Source: Dyadobacter endophyticus (GTDB taxonomy: Bacteria > Bacteroidota > Bacteroidia > Cytophagales > Spirosomataceae). From it: DNA of 64,000 nucleotides. Position numbers and translations under genes: made by a program. The notes beneath the pieces were generated by a model. It was not told the DNA's origin. It ran no database searches and saw only the letters and a list, made by a program, of their open reading frames with translations. The stretch lies in assembly GCF_014641595.1 (NCBI RefSeq), contig NZ_BMIA01000002.1, forward strand, positions 1,054,001 to 1,118,000. The letters run 5' to 3'. Positions 9,512 through 16,773 of the stretch are shown one piece after another. The first letter of the stretch is position 1, and every line of letters starts with the position of its first letter.

Positions 9512-9701
9512 ACCGTTTGTTCATTGGTGATGGAATAAATGGTTCGGACAATATGGTACTTCGCATATTTGACTACTACACAATTCAGAAATCATGGAAC
9601 TGATCCGAGAGATAATTGTCCCGACGGGCGATTGATATTTGCTGACACTGCCGAAAGAAATAGTAGGAAAGCAGATCGAGGTTGCCTGGAATTACGATGA
9701 G

Positions 9702-12134
9702 CTACTCCGATTTCAACGACTTCACCGGGTTCATCAGCGCGGCTTTTACGCTTTGAAAACTTACCGTGAGCAAAGCGATGACGATCGCCAGCAATCCCGC
9801 AGCGGCGAACATCCACCAGGCCAGATCAACGTGGTAGGCGAAATCACGAAGCCAGTGGTTCATGCCAAACCATGCGATCGGACTGCCGATGACGATGGCA
9901 ATGATAATCAGTTTGATAAATTCTTTGGATAGCAAGGCTACGATATTGGCAACGCTCGCCCCAAGGACTTTTCTCACGCCTATTTCCTTCGTGCGACGCT
10001 CGGCGGTGAATGCCGACAAACCGAACAGGCCAAGGCAACCGATGATGATGGAGATGGTTGCAAAGGTGATAAATATCTGCCCTACGCGCTGTTCGCTGCG
10101 ATAGACGTTATCAAAATCCTGGTCCATGAAGCGGTAATTGAATGGCTGCCCGGGCGCCATTTTCTTCCAGAGTGCTTCTACCTGCTCCACTGTGCGCTGA
10201 GCGTCATCGCCTTTCATACGGAATACCACCGAACCCGAGCTTTTATAAAGAATCAAACTTAATGCGCCGATATTCTTACGGAGCGATTCGAAGTGAAAGT
10301 TTTTAACCACCCCGATGATAGTATAGTCGACCCGCTTCGTTAATGCGGCGTCTTCGTAGCCGAAAATTTTCTTACCGATCGGATCGGCGTAGCCCAGCAC
10401 TTTTGCAGCGGCCTCGTTAATGACAATGCCCGTGGAGTCGGACGGGAACGCCTGATCGAAAGCGCGTCCACTCGCCATTTGAAGCTCCATTGTTTTCACA
10501 AAATCATAGTCCACAGACCACTTCTGCATATTGAGGCCCTTGTCCTGCTGCATTTGTCCGACAGGGAAAAACGTGTGGTCCGTGCGGGAGGAAGGCGTCG
10601 GCAGGAAGCTGGTAACAGTAGCATTTTCAATATTAGGGAGTTGCAAGACCTGCTCTTTGAATGCTTTTACCTGATTGTCCAATGCATAAGCATCATTCAC
10701 GATCAGCATTTGATCTTTATTGAATCCAAGCTTCTTGGTTTGAATGTAGTTGAGCTGGCGGTGAATGACGCCCGTACCGACAATGAGCATTACCGAAATG
10801 ACGAATTGGAATACCACCAATGCATTGCGCAGAAAACCGCTTCCCTTACCTTCAAGCTCGATCGTGTTTTTCAGGACTTTCAGTGGCTGGAATGATGACA
10901 GGAAAAATGCAGGATAACTTCCCGCAAGTACGCCGACAATGCCGCCGGTAAACAGCATGACGGACCAGAACCATACATTCGTGATCGGAAATTGTATTTG
11001 CTTACTGGCCAGATTATTGAATAACGGCAAAGCAAGATAAGCGATCAGCATCGCGAGCGCGAGCGAAAAGAAGCTCAGCATCACCGACTCCGTCAGGAAC
11101 TGGTTCACCAATGACGACCGCTCGGAACCTAGTGCTTTACGGACGCCTACTTCCTTCGCCCGATTAGCCGAGCGCGCCGTGGCGAGGTTCATAAAGTTGA
11201 CGCAGGCAATGGCAAGCAGGAAAATCGCAACCACCGCAAAAATGTAAACGTACTGGATATTACCGTTTGCGTTGATCTCCGCTGTCCGGTCGGAGTGTAA
11301 ATGGATATCTGCAAGCGGCATTAATGTGTAAACCAGGTAATTGCCGGACTTCCGGACCTCATCCAACGTCGAACCCAAAAAGGTTTTGATCCATTTGGAA
11401 GTGTATTTCTGCAAGACAGTCTCAAAATTTTTCTCAAACTGCTTTGCATTAACTCCTTCGCGGAACAGGATATATGTGTTAAAATTATGGCTACCCCATG
11501 CGTTGCTCCTGCTTTCCTCGGTTGAGCTCATGGAAAGAAGCATATTCATATCCCGCATATGCGATTGTGCGGGTATGTCCTGCATGACACCGGTAACCGT
11601 ATACGTAACATTATTATCCACCGTCAGCGCCTTGCCCATCGGGTTGGCATCACCGAAATATTTCCGGGCATCAGTTTCCGAGATCACGACGGTTTGCGGG
11701 TTGCGCAATGCTGTATTCGGATCGCCTTGCAGCAAGGGTACGGAGAAAACTTTGAAGAATGTCGAATCGACGAAGATAACGCGGTCTTCTTTTAAATTAT
11801 CGGTCGCATCCGTCCTCCGCACAAGCTGGCTGCCGTTTTCACGTAAACGGACAACTTGTTCGACCTGCGGATAGTCCTTTTTCAGCGTGAATGCCAAAGG
11901 ATCGGGCGCTACTGCGAGCGACATATCAGCTCCTCCGAAACGGATATCTGCATTGACCCGGTAAATACGGTCGGCATGCGCGAATGAGCGGTCATAGCTG
12001 AGCTCGTCCAGCACATAAAGGGTAATGAGCAGGCAACTTGCCAGCCCAAGCGACAAACCGAATATGTTCAGAAACGTGTAAAACTTATGTTTACGCAGAT
12101 TCCGCCAGGCAATTTTCAGATAGTTTTTAAGCAT
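9702..12134 (-). CDS. MacB/FtsX-type ABC transporter permease (permease 5)
   Basis: At 810 residues this is the longest permease of the set and the one nearest the ATPase. It opens MLKNYLKIAWRNLRKHKFY, with an N-terminal membrane segment at about 22-42. FtsX block 1 contains FMNLATARSANRAKEVGVRK, the central segment LRNALVVFQFVISVML, and the C-terminal FtsX block RTKEIGVRKVLGASVAN. The two extracytoplasmic domains lie between these blocks. Its ATG is 11 bases after the stop of the small secreted protein (12146-12760), so those two are surely co-transcribed and possibly functionally linked. By position it is the best candidate for the original partner of the ATPase, with the other permeases as later duplicates (inference). 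Confidence 0.95.
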   Translation of the reverse strand: MLKNYLKIAWRNLRKHKFYTFLNIFGLSLGLASCLLITLYVLDELSYDRSFAHADRIYRVNADIRFGGADMSLAVAPDPLAFTLKKDYPQVEQVVRLRENGSQLVRRTDATDNLKEDRVIFVDSTFFKVFSVPLLQGDPNTALRNPQTVVISETDARKYFGDANPMGKALTVDNNVTYTVTGVMQDIPAQSHMRDMNMLLSMSSTEESRSNAWGSHNFNTYILFREGVNAKQFEKNFETVLQKYTSKWIKTFLGSTLDEVRKSGNYLVYTLMPLADIHLHSDRTAEINANGNIQYVYIFAVVAIFLLAIACVNFMNLATARSANRAKEVGVRKALGSERSSLVNQFLTESVMLSFFSLALAMLIAYLALPLFNNLASKQIQFPITNVWFWSVMLFTGGIVGVLAGSYPAFFLSSFQPLKVLKNTIELEGKGSGFLRNALVVFQFVISVMLIVGTGVIHRQLNYIQTKKLGFNKDQMLIVNDAYALDNQVKAFKEQVLQLPNIENATVTSFLPTPSSRTDHTFFPVGQMQQDKGLNMQKWSVDYDFVKTMELQMASGRAFDQAFPSDSTGIVINEAAAKVLGYADPIGKKIFGYEDAALTKRVDYTIIGVVKNFHFESLRKNIGALSLILYKSSGSVVFRMKGDDAQRTVEQVEALWKKMAPGQPFNYRFMDQDFDNVYRSEQRVGQIFITFATISIIIGCLGLFGLSAFTAERRTKEIGVRKVLGASVANIVALLSKEFIKLIIIAIVIGSPIAWFGMNHWLRDFAYHVDLAWWMFAAAGLLAIVIALLTVSFQSVKAALMNPVKSLKSE

Positions 12135-12145
12135 TATTAAAGCAT

Positions 12146-12760
12146 TTACATTTCCATGCCGTTACCCGGCAAGCCCATTTCGCTTTCAAAGTTCTCGATA
12201 ATCTTTAACCGTTCTTTTTCCGATTTCTCGGCGGCGTTCACGGTTTTTTCATAGATATACTCGTCGCCGTCTTTCATGAACTTGTACTTGATATACATCT
12301 CACCCGTTTCGGAGTTGTAGCGTACATGCTTCGAAAGCCCCTTGGCGTCTTTGGAGACGGGCTCTTTGATAAATCCCTTACCCGACGAAATCATCTCGGC
12401 ATTCATTTCATTGGAGGAGAATGCCATCGGTTCCGGCGAAGGCGCGATAGGCGGTACCGGAGGCTTGGGCGAAACCACGGCGACCGATTCCCTGCCAATT
12501 CCTTTCGGAGCGGGTAAGTCGAGGTTACCCTCAGCAATGGACGACAGCACCCGCTCGCGCAATGCTTCACGATCTTCCTTGCTCATCCCGTCCACGTCGA
12601 AAGTCTTGTTGATCTCCACTTCTTTTCCGTCCAGCGTACCGGACACTTTGATAGACAGCTTTTTGCCGTCGTCGTCGATGCTTCTGCTCAGGCAAGCCCT
12701 TTTCTGGGCAATGGCCAGCGTACTCACGCCGGCCAACAGGATGGTTAAGATTTTCTTCAT
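12146..12760 (-). CDS. Secreted hypothetical protein in the ABC export operon
   Basis: 204 residues from the ATG at 12760. This start is chosen because it begins a clean signal peptide, MKKILTILLAGVSTLAIAQ; longer in-frame starts would bury it. The mature protein has a short charged N-terminal domain, a proline-rich linker near residue 100 (PKPPVPPIAPSPEP), and a lysine/glutamate-rich C-terminal domain ending GLPGNGMEM. I recognise no family. It lies between the ATPase (121-base gap) and permease 5 (11-base gap) on the same strand. A periplasmic accessory protein, or a substrate of the exporter, are both plausible; nothing in the sequence decides. Confidence 0.8.
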   Translation of the reverse strand: MKKILTILLAGVSTLAIAQKRACLSRSIDDDGKKLSIKVSGTLDGKEVEINKTFDVDGMSKEDREALRERVLSSIAEGNLDLPAPKGIGRESVAVVSPKPPVPPIAPSPEPMAFSSNEMNAEMISSGKGFIKEPVSKDAKGLSKHVRYNSETGEMYIKYKFMKDGDEYIYEKTVNAAEKSEKERLKIIENFESEMGLPGNGMEM

Positions 12761-12881
12761 GGTTAGATTTGGCATATTGTTCACACTAGCTTTGGCTCCG
12801 CATCGCATTCCAGAGGGCACGCGCCCCGCATCAAAGGTTCCTGCTATAAGGCCGCGCTAGTCGTCAATAGCCGGAGAATTT

Positions 12882-13559
12882 CTAAACATGTATTTTTTCG
12901 GTCACGATCTTGCCGTCGAAAAGGTTCACCACGCGATGTGCGAAACCAGCATCGTAGGGCGAGTGCGTTACCATGAGGATCGTCGTTCCTGCGCCATTCA
13001 GTTGGCTCAACAGGTTCATTACCTCTTCACCATTCTTGGAGTCGAGGTTACCTGTCGGCTCATCGGCCAGGATTGTCTTCGGAGTAGCGACCACCGCGCG
13101 GGCAATGGCGGTACGCTGCTGCTGACCACCCGATAGCTGTTGCGGGAAGTGGTTACGGCGGTGCATCATGTTCATGCGCGTAAGTGCAGCTTCCACCTTT
13201 TCTTTCCGCTCTGCGGGAGGGGTTTTCAGGTACAGCAATGGCAGCTCCACGTTTTCATAAACCGTCAGCTCGTCGATCAGGTTAAAACTCTGGAACACGA
13301 AGCCGATGTTACCCTTGCGGATTTGCGCACGCTGGCGTTCCGACATTTTTGCAACCTCCGTACCGTAAAACTCGTACGACCCTTCACTCGGGTTATCGAG
13401 CAATCCGAGGATGTTCAGCAAGGTCGATTTCCCGCAACCGGAAGGGCCCATGATGGCTACAAACTCGCCATCTTTAATTTCCATGTCGATGCCGTTGAGG
13501 GCTGTTGTTTCTACTTCCTCGGTAGAAAACACCTTGTGCATGTTGTTAATCTTGATCAT
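12882..13559 (-). CDS. ABC transporter ATP-binding protein, LolD/MacB type
   Basis: 225 residues, the full length of a stand-alone ABC ATPase. Walker A GPSGCGKST lies near residue 38, the signature LSGGQQQR near 142, Walker B ILADEPTGNLDS near 163 and the switch His in MVTHSPYD near 197. NLDS after Walker B and the overall spacing are typical of the LolD/FtsE/MacB group that drives FtsX-fold permeases. It is the only ABC ATPase in the window although five permeases of the matching type follow it. It therefore probably powers several of them. The gene follows the MacA-like adaptor after a 130-base gap that holds a GC-rich heptad repeat. Confidence 0.96.
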   Translation of the reverse strand: MIKINNMHKVFSTEEVETTALNGIDMEIKDGEFVAIMGPSGCGKSTLLNILGLLDNPSEGSYEFYGTEVAKMSERQRAQIRKGNIGFVFQSFNLIDELTVYENVELPLLYLKTPPAERKEKVEAALTRMNMMHRRNHFPQQLSGGQQQRTAIARAVVATPKTILADEPTGNLDSKNGEEVMNLLSQLNGAGTTILMVTHSPYDAGFAHRVVNLFDGKIVTEKIHV

Positions 13560-13565
13560 TGTCTA

Positions 13566-13688
13566 CTGGCTTTCGGCTTCGGCACTCGGCGCCCGGCGCC
13601 CGGCTGTCCGCTGGGTTTATGATAAATTCAGGTATTGACTTATATATTGACGGCCGACCGCCGACTACCGACGGCCGACCGCTGGTTT
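13566..13688. repeat. GC-rich degenerate heptad inverted repeat
   Basis: The gap between adaptor and ATPase genes holds one array of roughly seven-base NNTCGGC units (about 13572-13612, including CGGCGCCCGGCGCCCGGC), an A/T-rich centre, and a second array in inverse orientation. The second array includes GACGGCCGACCGC twice (13649-13661 and 13670-13682). The two arrays are partly complementary and could fold as a hairpin. Shorter relatives occur at 18731-18750 and 28843-28862. Confidence 0.7.
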
Positions 13689-13689
13689 T

Positions 13690-14997
13690 CTAAAATTCCA
13701 ACACTTCATTATCTCCAAAGTTCTCATAGGAGCTGGTAATGACCTTCTCACCGGGTTGCAACCCTTCGAGGACTTCGAAATATTCAGGATTTTTGCGGCC
13801 TAACGTGATCTTACGTTTCGCGGCGCGTTTGCCGCCGTCGCTTACCACATACACCCAGTTTCCGCCTGTTTCTGAGAAGAAACCACCCACCGGCAGCAAT
13901 GTAGCCTGCGAAGGCTGGCCGAGTTGCAAGCGGATCGGAGCCGACTGGCCCCTTTTTACCAGTTCGGGAGCACCGTTATCAAACTTCATATCCACTTCAA
14001 ATCGTCCGCTCAAAATCTCCGGATATATCTTGATGATCTTCAAACCGTAGTCTTTCGCGTTGAACTCCATGGAACCACTCAGGCCGACGAAGATCCGCGA
14101 CAAATAGTGCTCATCCACGCTTACACGCATTTTGAAACCATTCAAATCGTCGATCTGGCCAATGTTTTGTCCCTGACTGATGTTGGAACCGACTTCTATG
14201 TTCATGGATGACAACAGGCCTGATACCGGTGCTTTCACTACGAGGTTATCGAGGGTCTGGCGCCATAGGCTCACGTTTCTCTGCGTGCTGGCCAACGTTC
14301 CTTCCAATTGCGTTATCTGCATTTTGGCGTTTTCTTCCTGGTATTTCTGCGACTCGATCTCAATTTCGCGCTGTCTGACCAGCTTCTCGTAATCGCGTTT
14401 GGTTTTCAGGTAATCGGCTTCGGGAATGACTTTGTCTTTGTAAAGCTTCACATTACGGTCGTGTGCGTCTTTCGCCTGATCGAGCTGAAAATCGAGGTCG
14501 CTCAATGTCTTTTGGAGTGTAAAACGCGCTACTTTCAAATTCTGACGCGTATTTTGAAGATCGTTTACCAGTCGGCTGGCCTCAGTTTCCGATTGGAGGA
14601 AGCTCAGTTTCAGGTTTTGGTTTTCCAAACGAAGCAGCACATCGCCCTGCTTCACCATGTTACCACCTTCGATCAATTTCTCGGTCACATAACCACCCAC
14701 GATCGCATCGAGCTGGATGGTTTTGAGTGGCTGAACCACCCCGGTTACGACGATAAATTCGTCGAATTTGCCTTTTTGAACCGTCGATATGGTCAGTTTA
14801 TCCTGCTCCACGTTCAGTTTGCTTCTTTTATCGGCAAATACGAATTGGTAAATCAGGAAAGCTACCAACAAAACGCTCCCGCCGATGATGCTGATGCGCT
14901 TCGAATTCCAGAATTTCTTGGGTTTGACTCGGTCCATTGTTGATCCTCCGGAAAATCCGTTGTTGGTGCTTGTCGAGTTAGGTGTCTTAACTTCCAT
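13690..14997 (-). CDS. HlyD/MacA-family periplasmic adaptor (membrane fusion protein)
   Basis: 435 residues: a short cytoplasmic tail with KPKKFWNSKRI, one membrane anchor (about 33-52), a beta/lipoyl half (GGYVTEKLIEGGNMVKQGDV), a long coiled-coil hairpin (about 120-245), the second lipoyl half (VVKAPVSGLL), and a C-terminal membrane-proximal domain ending VITSSYENFGDNEVLEF. It would bridge the inner-membrane permeases to an outer-membrane TolC-like channel; no TolC-like gene is in the window. Two starts are possible: ATG 14997, or ATG 14937, which is preceded by GGAGGATCAACA, a strong ribosome-binding site. A sigma-54-like promoter (15042-15057) and twin palindromes (15122-15159) lie upstream, so it is probably the first gene of an operon controlled by the divergent NtrC-type regulator. 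Confidence 0.93.
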   Translation of the reverse strand: MEVKTPNSTSTNNGFSGGSTMDRVKPKKFWNSKRISIIGGSVLLVAFLIYQFVFADKRSKLNVEQDKLTISTVQKGKFDEFIVVTGVVQPLKTIQLDAIVGGYVTEKLIEGGNMVKQGDVLLRLENQNLKLSFLQSETEASRLVNDLQNTRQNLKVARFTLQKTLSDLDFQLDQAKDAHDRNVKLYKDKVIPEADYLKTKRDYEKLVRQREIEIESQKYQEENAKMQITQLEGTLASTQRNVSLWRQTLDNLVVKAPVSGLLSSMNIEVGSNISQGQNIGQIDDLNGFKMRVSVDEHYLSRIFVGLSGSMEFNAKDYGLKIIKIYPEILSGRFEVDMKFDNGAPELVKRGQSAPIRLQLGQPSQATLLPVGGFFSETGGNWVYVVSDGGKRAAKRKITLGRKNPEYFEVLEGLQPGEKVITSSYENFGDNEVLEF

Positions 14998-15041
14998 TAT
15001 ATGCTAGTGATTGAGTTCGCCTTTGTATTTGCCTTTTATAA

Positions 15042-15057
15042 TCCAATCACTATGCCA
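15042..15057 (-). promoter_or_regulatory. Sigma-54-like -24/-12 promoter of the export operon
   Basis: On the minus strand TTGGCATAGTGATTGGA fits the sigma-54 pattern TGGCAC-N5-TTGCA, with correct spacing between the two G-containing elements. The deviations are T for C in the -24 box and GG for GC in the -12 box. It lies about 45 bases before the adaptor ATG at 14997 and faces it. The neighbouring regulator has a sigma-54 activator domain, which supports the call. Confidence 0.6.
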
Positions 15058-15121
15058 AAGAAAACAATGCTATCTAATCATTTGAAAATCAACACAGTTT
15101 AAATTAAGAACAGCAACAATA

Positions 15122-15159
15122 TTGTTCGTTATCGGACAAGTTTGTTCGGGCGCGGACAA
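15122..15159. promoter_or_regulatory. Twin 18-bp palindromes, putative enhancer for the NtrC-type regulator
   Basis: Two near-identical imperfect palindromes, TTGTTCGTTATCGGACAA (15122-15139) and TTGTTCGGGCGCGGACAA (15142-15159), share arms TTGTTCG/CGGACAA and differ only in the 4-base centre. Their centres are 20 bp apart, about two helical turns. They sit roughly 75-115 bp upstream of the -24/-12 element, the usual place for an upstream activating site. The rest of the 313-base divergent region (14998-15310) shows nothing else clear. Confidence 0.65.
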
Positions 15160-15310
15160 GCCGCTTCTACGGCGTTTTTAAGGTAAAATAGTTACATTTT
15201 AGCTTGTTAGGAAATAATATTTGAAATTGCGTCCTTATCTTGACAAACAATTGCGTTAAGACCTTATCCGGCAGCATCAACCCGCCTGCGCACCACAAGA
15301 AAGAACAGCC

Positions 15311-16681
15311 ATGCTACTATCAGAAGCCAAGATCCTGATTATCGACGACGATGTTGACGTGCTCAGTGCCGCCAAACTTTTACTGAAACGGCACGCCAAA
15401 GCGGTCGACATTGAAAAAAATCCCCAAAAACTGCCATTCCTAGTCACCAACGGCGATTATAACCTGATCCTGCTCGACATGAACTTCACCCGCGACGTCA
15501 ACAGCGGCCGTGAAGGCTTCCATTGGCTCGACCGTATCCTGGATATTAATCCTACCGCGAAGGTGATCATGATCACCGCTTACGGCGACATCGAAATGGC
15601 AATCCGCGCTATCAAAGCCGGCGCCATCGACTTTGTGCTGAAACCCTGGGAAAACGACAAATTGCTCGCCACGATCAGCACTGCGCTGGAAGGCGGCAAG
15701 GACAAGATTTTGCCTGTCGCGGAAGAGAAATCCAAAGACGATAACAAAAAGAACAACAAGGCCGCACCGGACGCCATCGTAGCGACCAGCGAAAGCATGC
15801 GCCAGGTATTACTTACTGCCGAACGTGTGGCGGCAACCGACGCCAATGTACTCATATTAGGAGAAAACGGTACCGGCAAAACGCAACTCGCCAAGCATGT
15901 TCACCAGCATTCAAAACGCGCGGATAAGCCGTTCGTGGCCGTCGACCTGGGGGCGATCAGTGAGACGCTGTTTGAAAGCGAGTTGTTCGGTCACGTAAAA
16001 GGCGCATTTACGGACGCAAAGGAAGACCGTGCCGGCAGGTTTGAAGAAGCCAAAGGCGGCACCATTTTCCTCGACGAGATCGGCAACCTGACTTTGCCAT
16101 TGCAGGCCAAGCTGCTCACGGTCATTCAGGAACGCAAGGTGACGCGCGTCGGCTCCAACAAGCCTATTGCACTGGACGTGCGCCTGATGTGCGCTACCAA
16201 TATGAATATCGAGAAGATGGTAACCGACAAGACATTCCGCCAGGACCTTCTCTACCGGGTCAATACCATCGAACTCGAATTACCCCCTTTGCGCGACAGG
16301 CCGGAGGACATCAGCGCATTGGCCGATTATTATCTCAAACTATACGCCAAAAAGTATAACCGTCCCGTTAACGACATCAGCAATGCACTGGTGAAGAAAA
16401 TGCAGCAGTACAACTGGCCGGGCAACATCCGTGAACTACAACATGCCGTAGAGCGTGCGGTGATCCTTTCGCAGGAAAAAACCTTGCAACCTGATGACCT
16501 TTTCCTCAAAAGTTCAGCCGGGCAACCTGCTACCGCCACCGGTTTCGACCTCGAAGACATGGAAAAAACAATGATCATCAAAGCACTGAAGCGTTTCAAC
16601 GGAAACATCACTGACGCGGCCCGTGAGCTGGGCCTCAGCCGCGCAGCGCTTTACCGGCGTATGGAGAAATACGGTCTCTAA
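15311..16681 (+). CDS. NtrC-family sigma-54-dependent response regulator
   Basis: 456 residues in three domains. The receiver (1-125) has acidic residues 12-14, phospho-acceptor Asp56 in LILLDMNF, Thr89 and Lys111. The AAA+ activator domain (about 155-390) has Walker A GENGTGKT (184-191), the sigma-54 contact loop GAFTDA (231-236) and Walker B TIFLDEIG (251-258). The C-terminus is a Fis-type helix-turn-helix (NITDAARELGLSRAALYRRM). GAFTDA replaces the more usual GAFTGA; I believe this variant is common in Bacteroidota regulators, so it need not mean loss of function. The gene is divergent from the export operon and 151 bp from the twin palindromes, its likely binding sites. No kinase is adjacent; the nearest candidate is at 27495-28835. 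Confidence 0.96.
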   Translation: MLLSEAKILIIDDDVDVLSAAKLLLKRHAKAVDIEKNPQKLPFLVTNGDYNLILLDMNFTRDVNSGREGFHWLDRILDINPTAKVIMITAYGDIEMAIRAIKAGAIDFVLKPWENDKLLATISTALEGGKDKILPVAEEKSKDDNKKNNKAAPDAIVATSESMRQVLLTAERVAATDANVLILGENGTGKTQLAKHVHQHSKRADKPFVAVDLGAISETLFESELFGHVKGAFTDAKEDRAGRFEEAKGGTIFLDEIGNLTLPLQAKLLTVIQERKVTRVGSNKPIALDVRLMCATNMNIEKMVTDKTFRQDLLYRVNTIELELPPLRDRPEDISALADYYLKLYAKKYNRPVNDISNALVKKMQQYNWPGNIRELQHAVERAVILSQEKTLQPDDLFLKSSAGQPATATGFDLEDMEKTMIIKALKRFNGNITDAARELGLSRAALYRRMEKYGL

Positions 16682-16696
16682 CCCTTCCGGACGGCT

Positions 16697-16773
16697 CGGA
16701 AGTACAAACTTGGCATGTTTTTTGGGTCAAAATAAATATAAAAGCTCAACTGCGTTCCAACTTTGTACTTCCG
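16697..16773 (+). repeat. 17-bp inverted repeat ending exactly at the GH127 start codon
   Basis: CGGAAGTACAAACTTGG (16697-16713) is repeated in inverse orientation, with one mismatch, at 16757-16773, the last bases before the ATG at 16774. The spacer is 43 bases and A/T-rich. In an mRNA starting upstream, the stem would cover the ribosome-binding region of the GH127 gene. The left arm also overlaps a weak sigma-54-like TTGGCAT-N5-TTGG. Confidence 0.6.

Noticed and set aside
9512..9701. Promoter or activator site before permease 4
   Set aside because: TTGTCCGAACC and GGGACAATTATC (minus strand) resemble half-sites, but no pair has the right spacing and no -24/-12 or -33/-7 element could be defined.
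16710..16725. Sigma-54 promoter for GH127 (TTGGCAT-N5-TTGG)
   Set aside because: The -24 half is good but the -12 half is GG, and the sequence is part of an inverted repeat that already explains it; no activator palindrome is nearby. Kept only as a comment.
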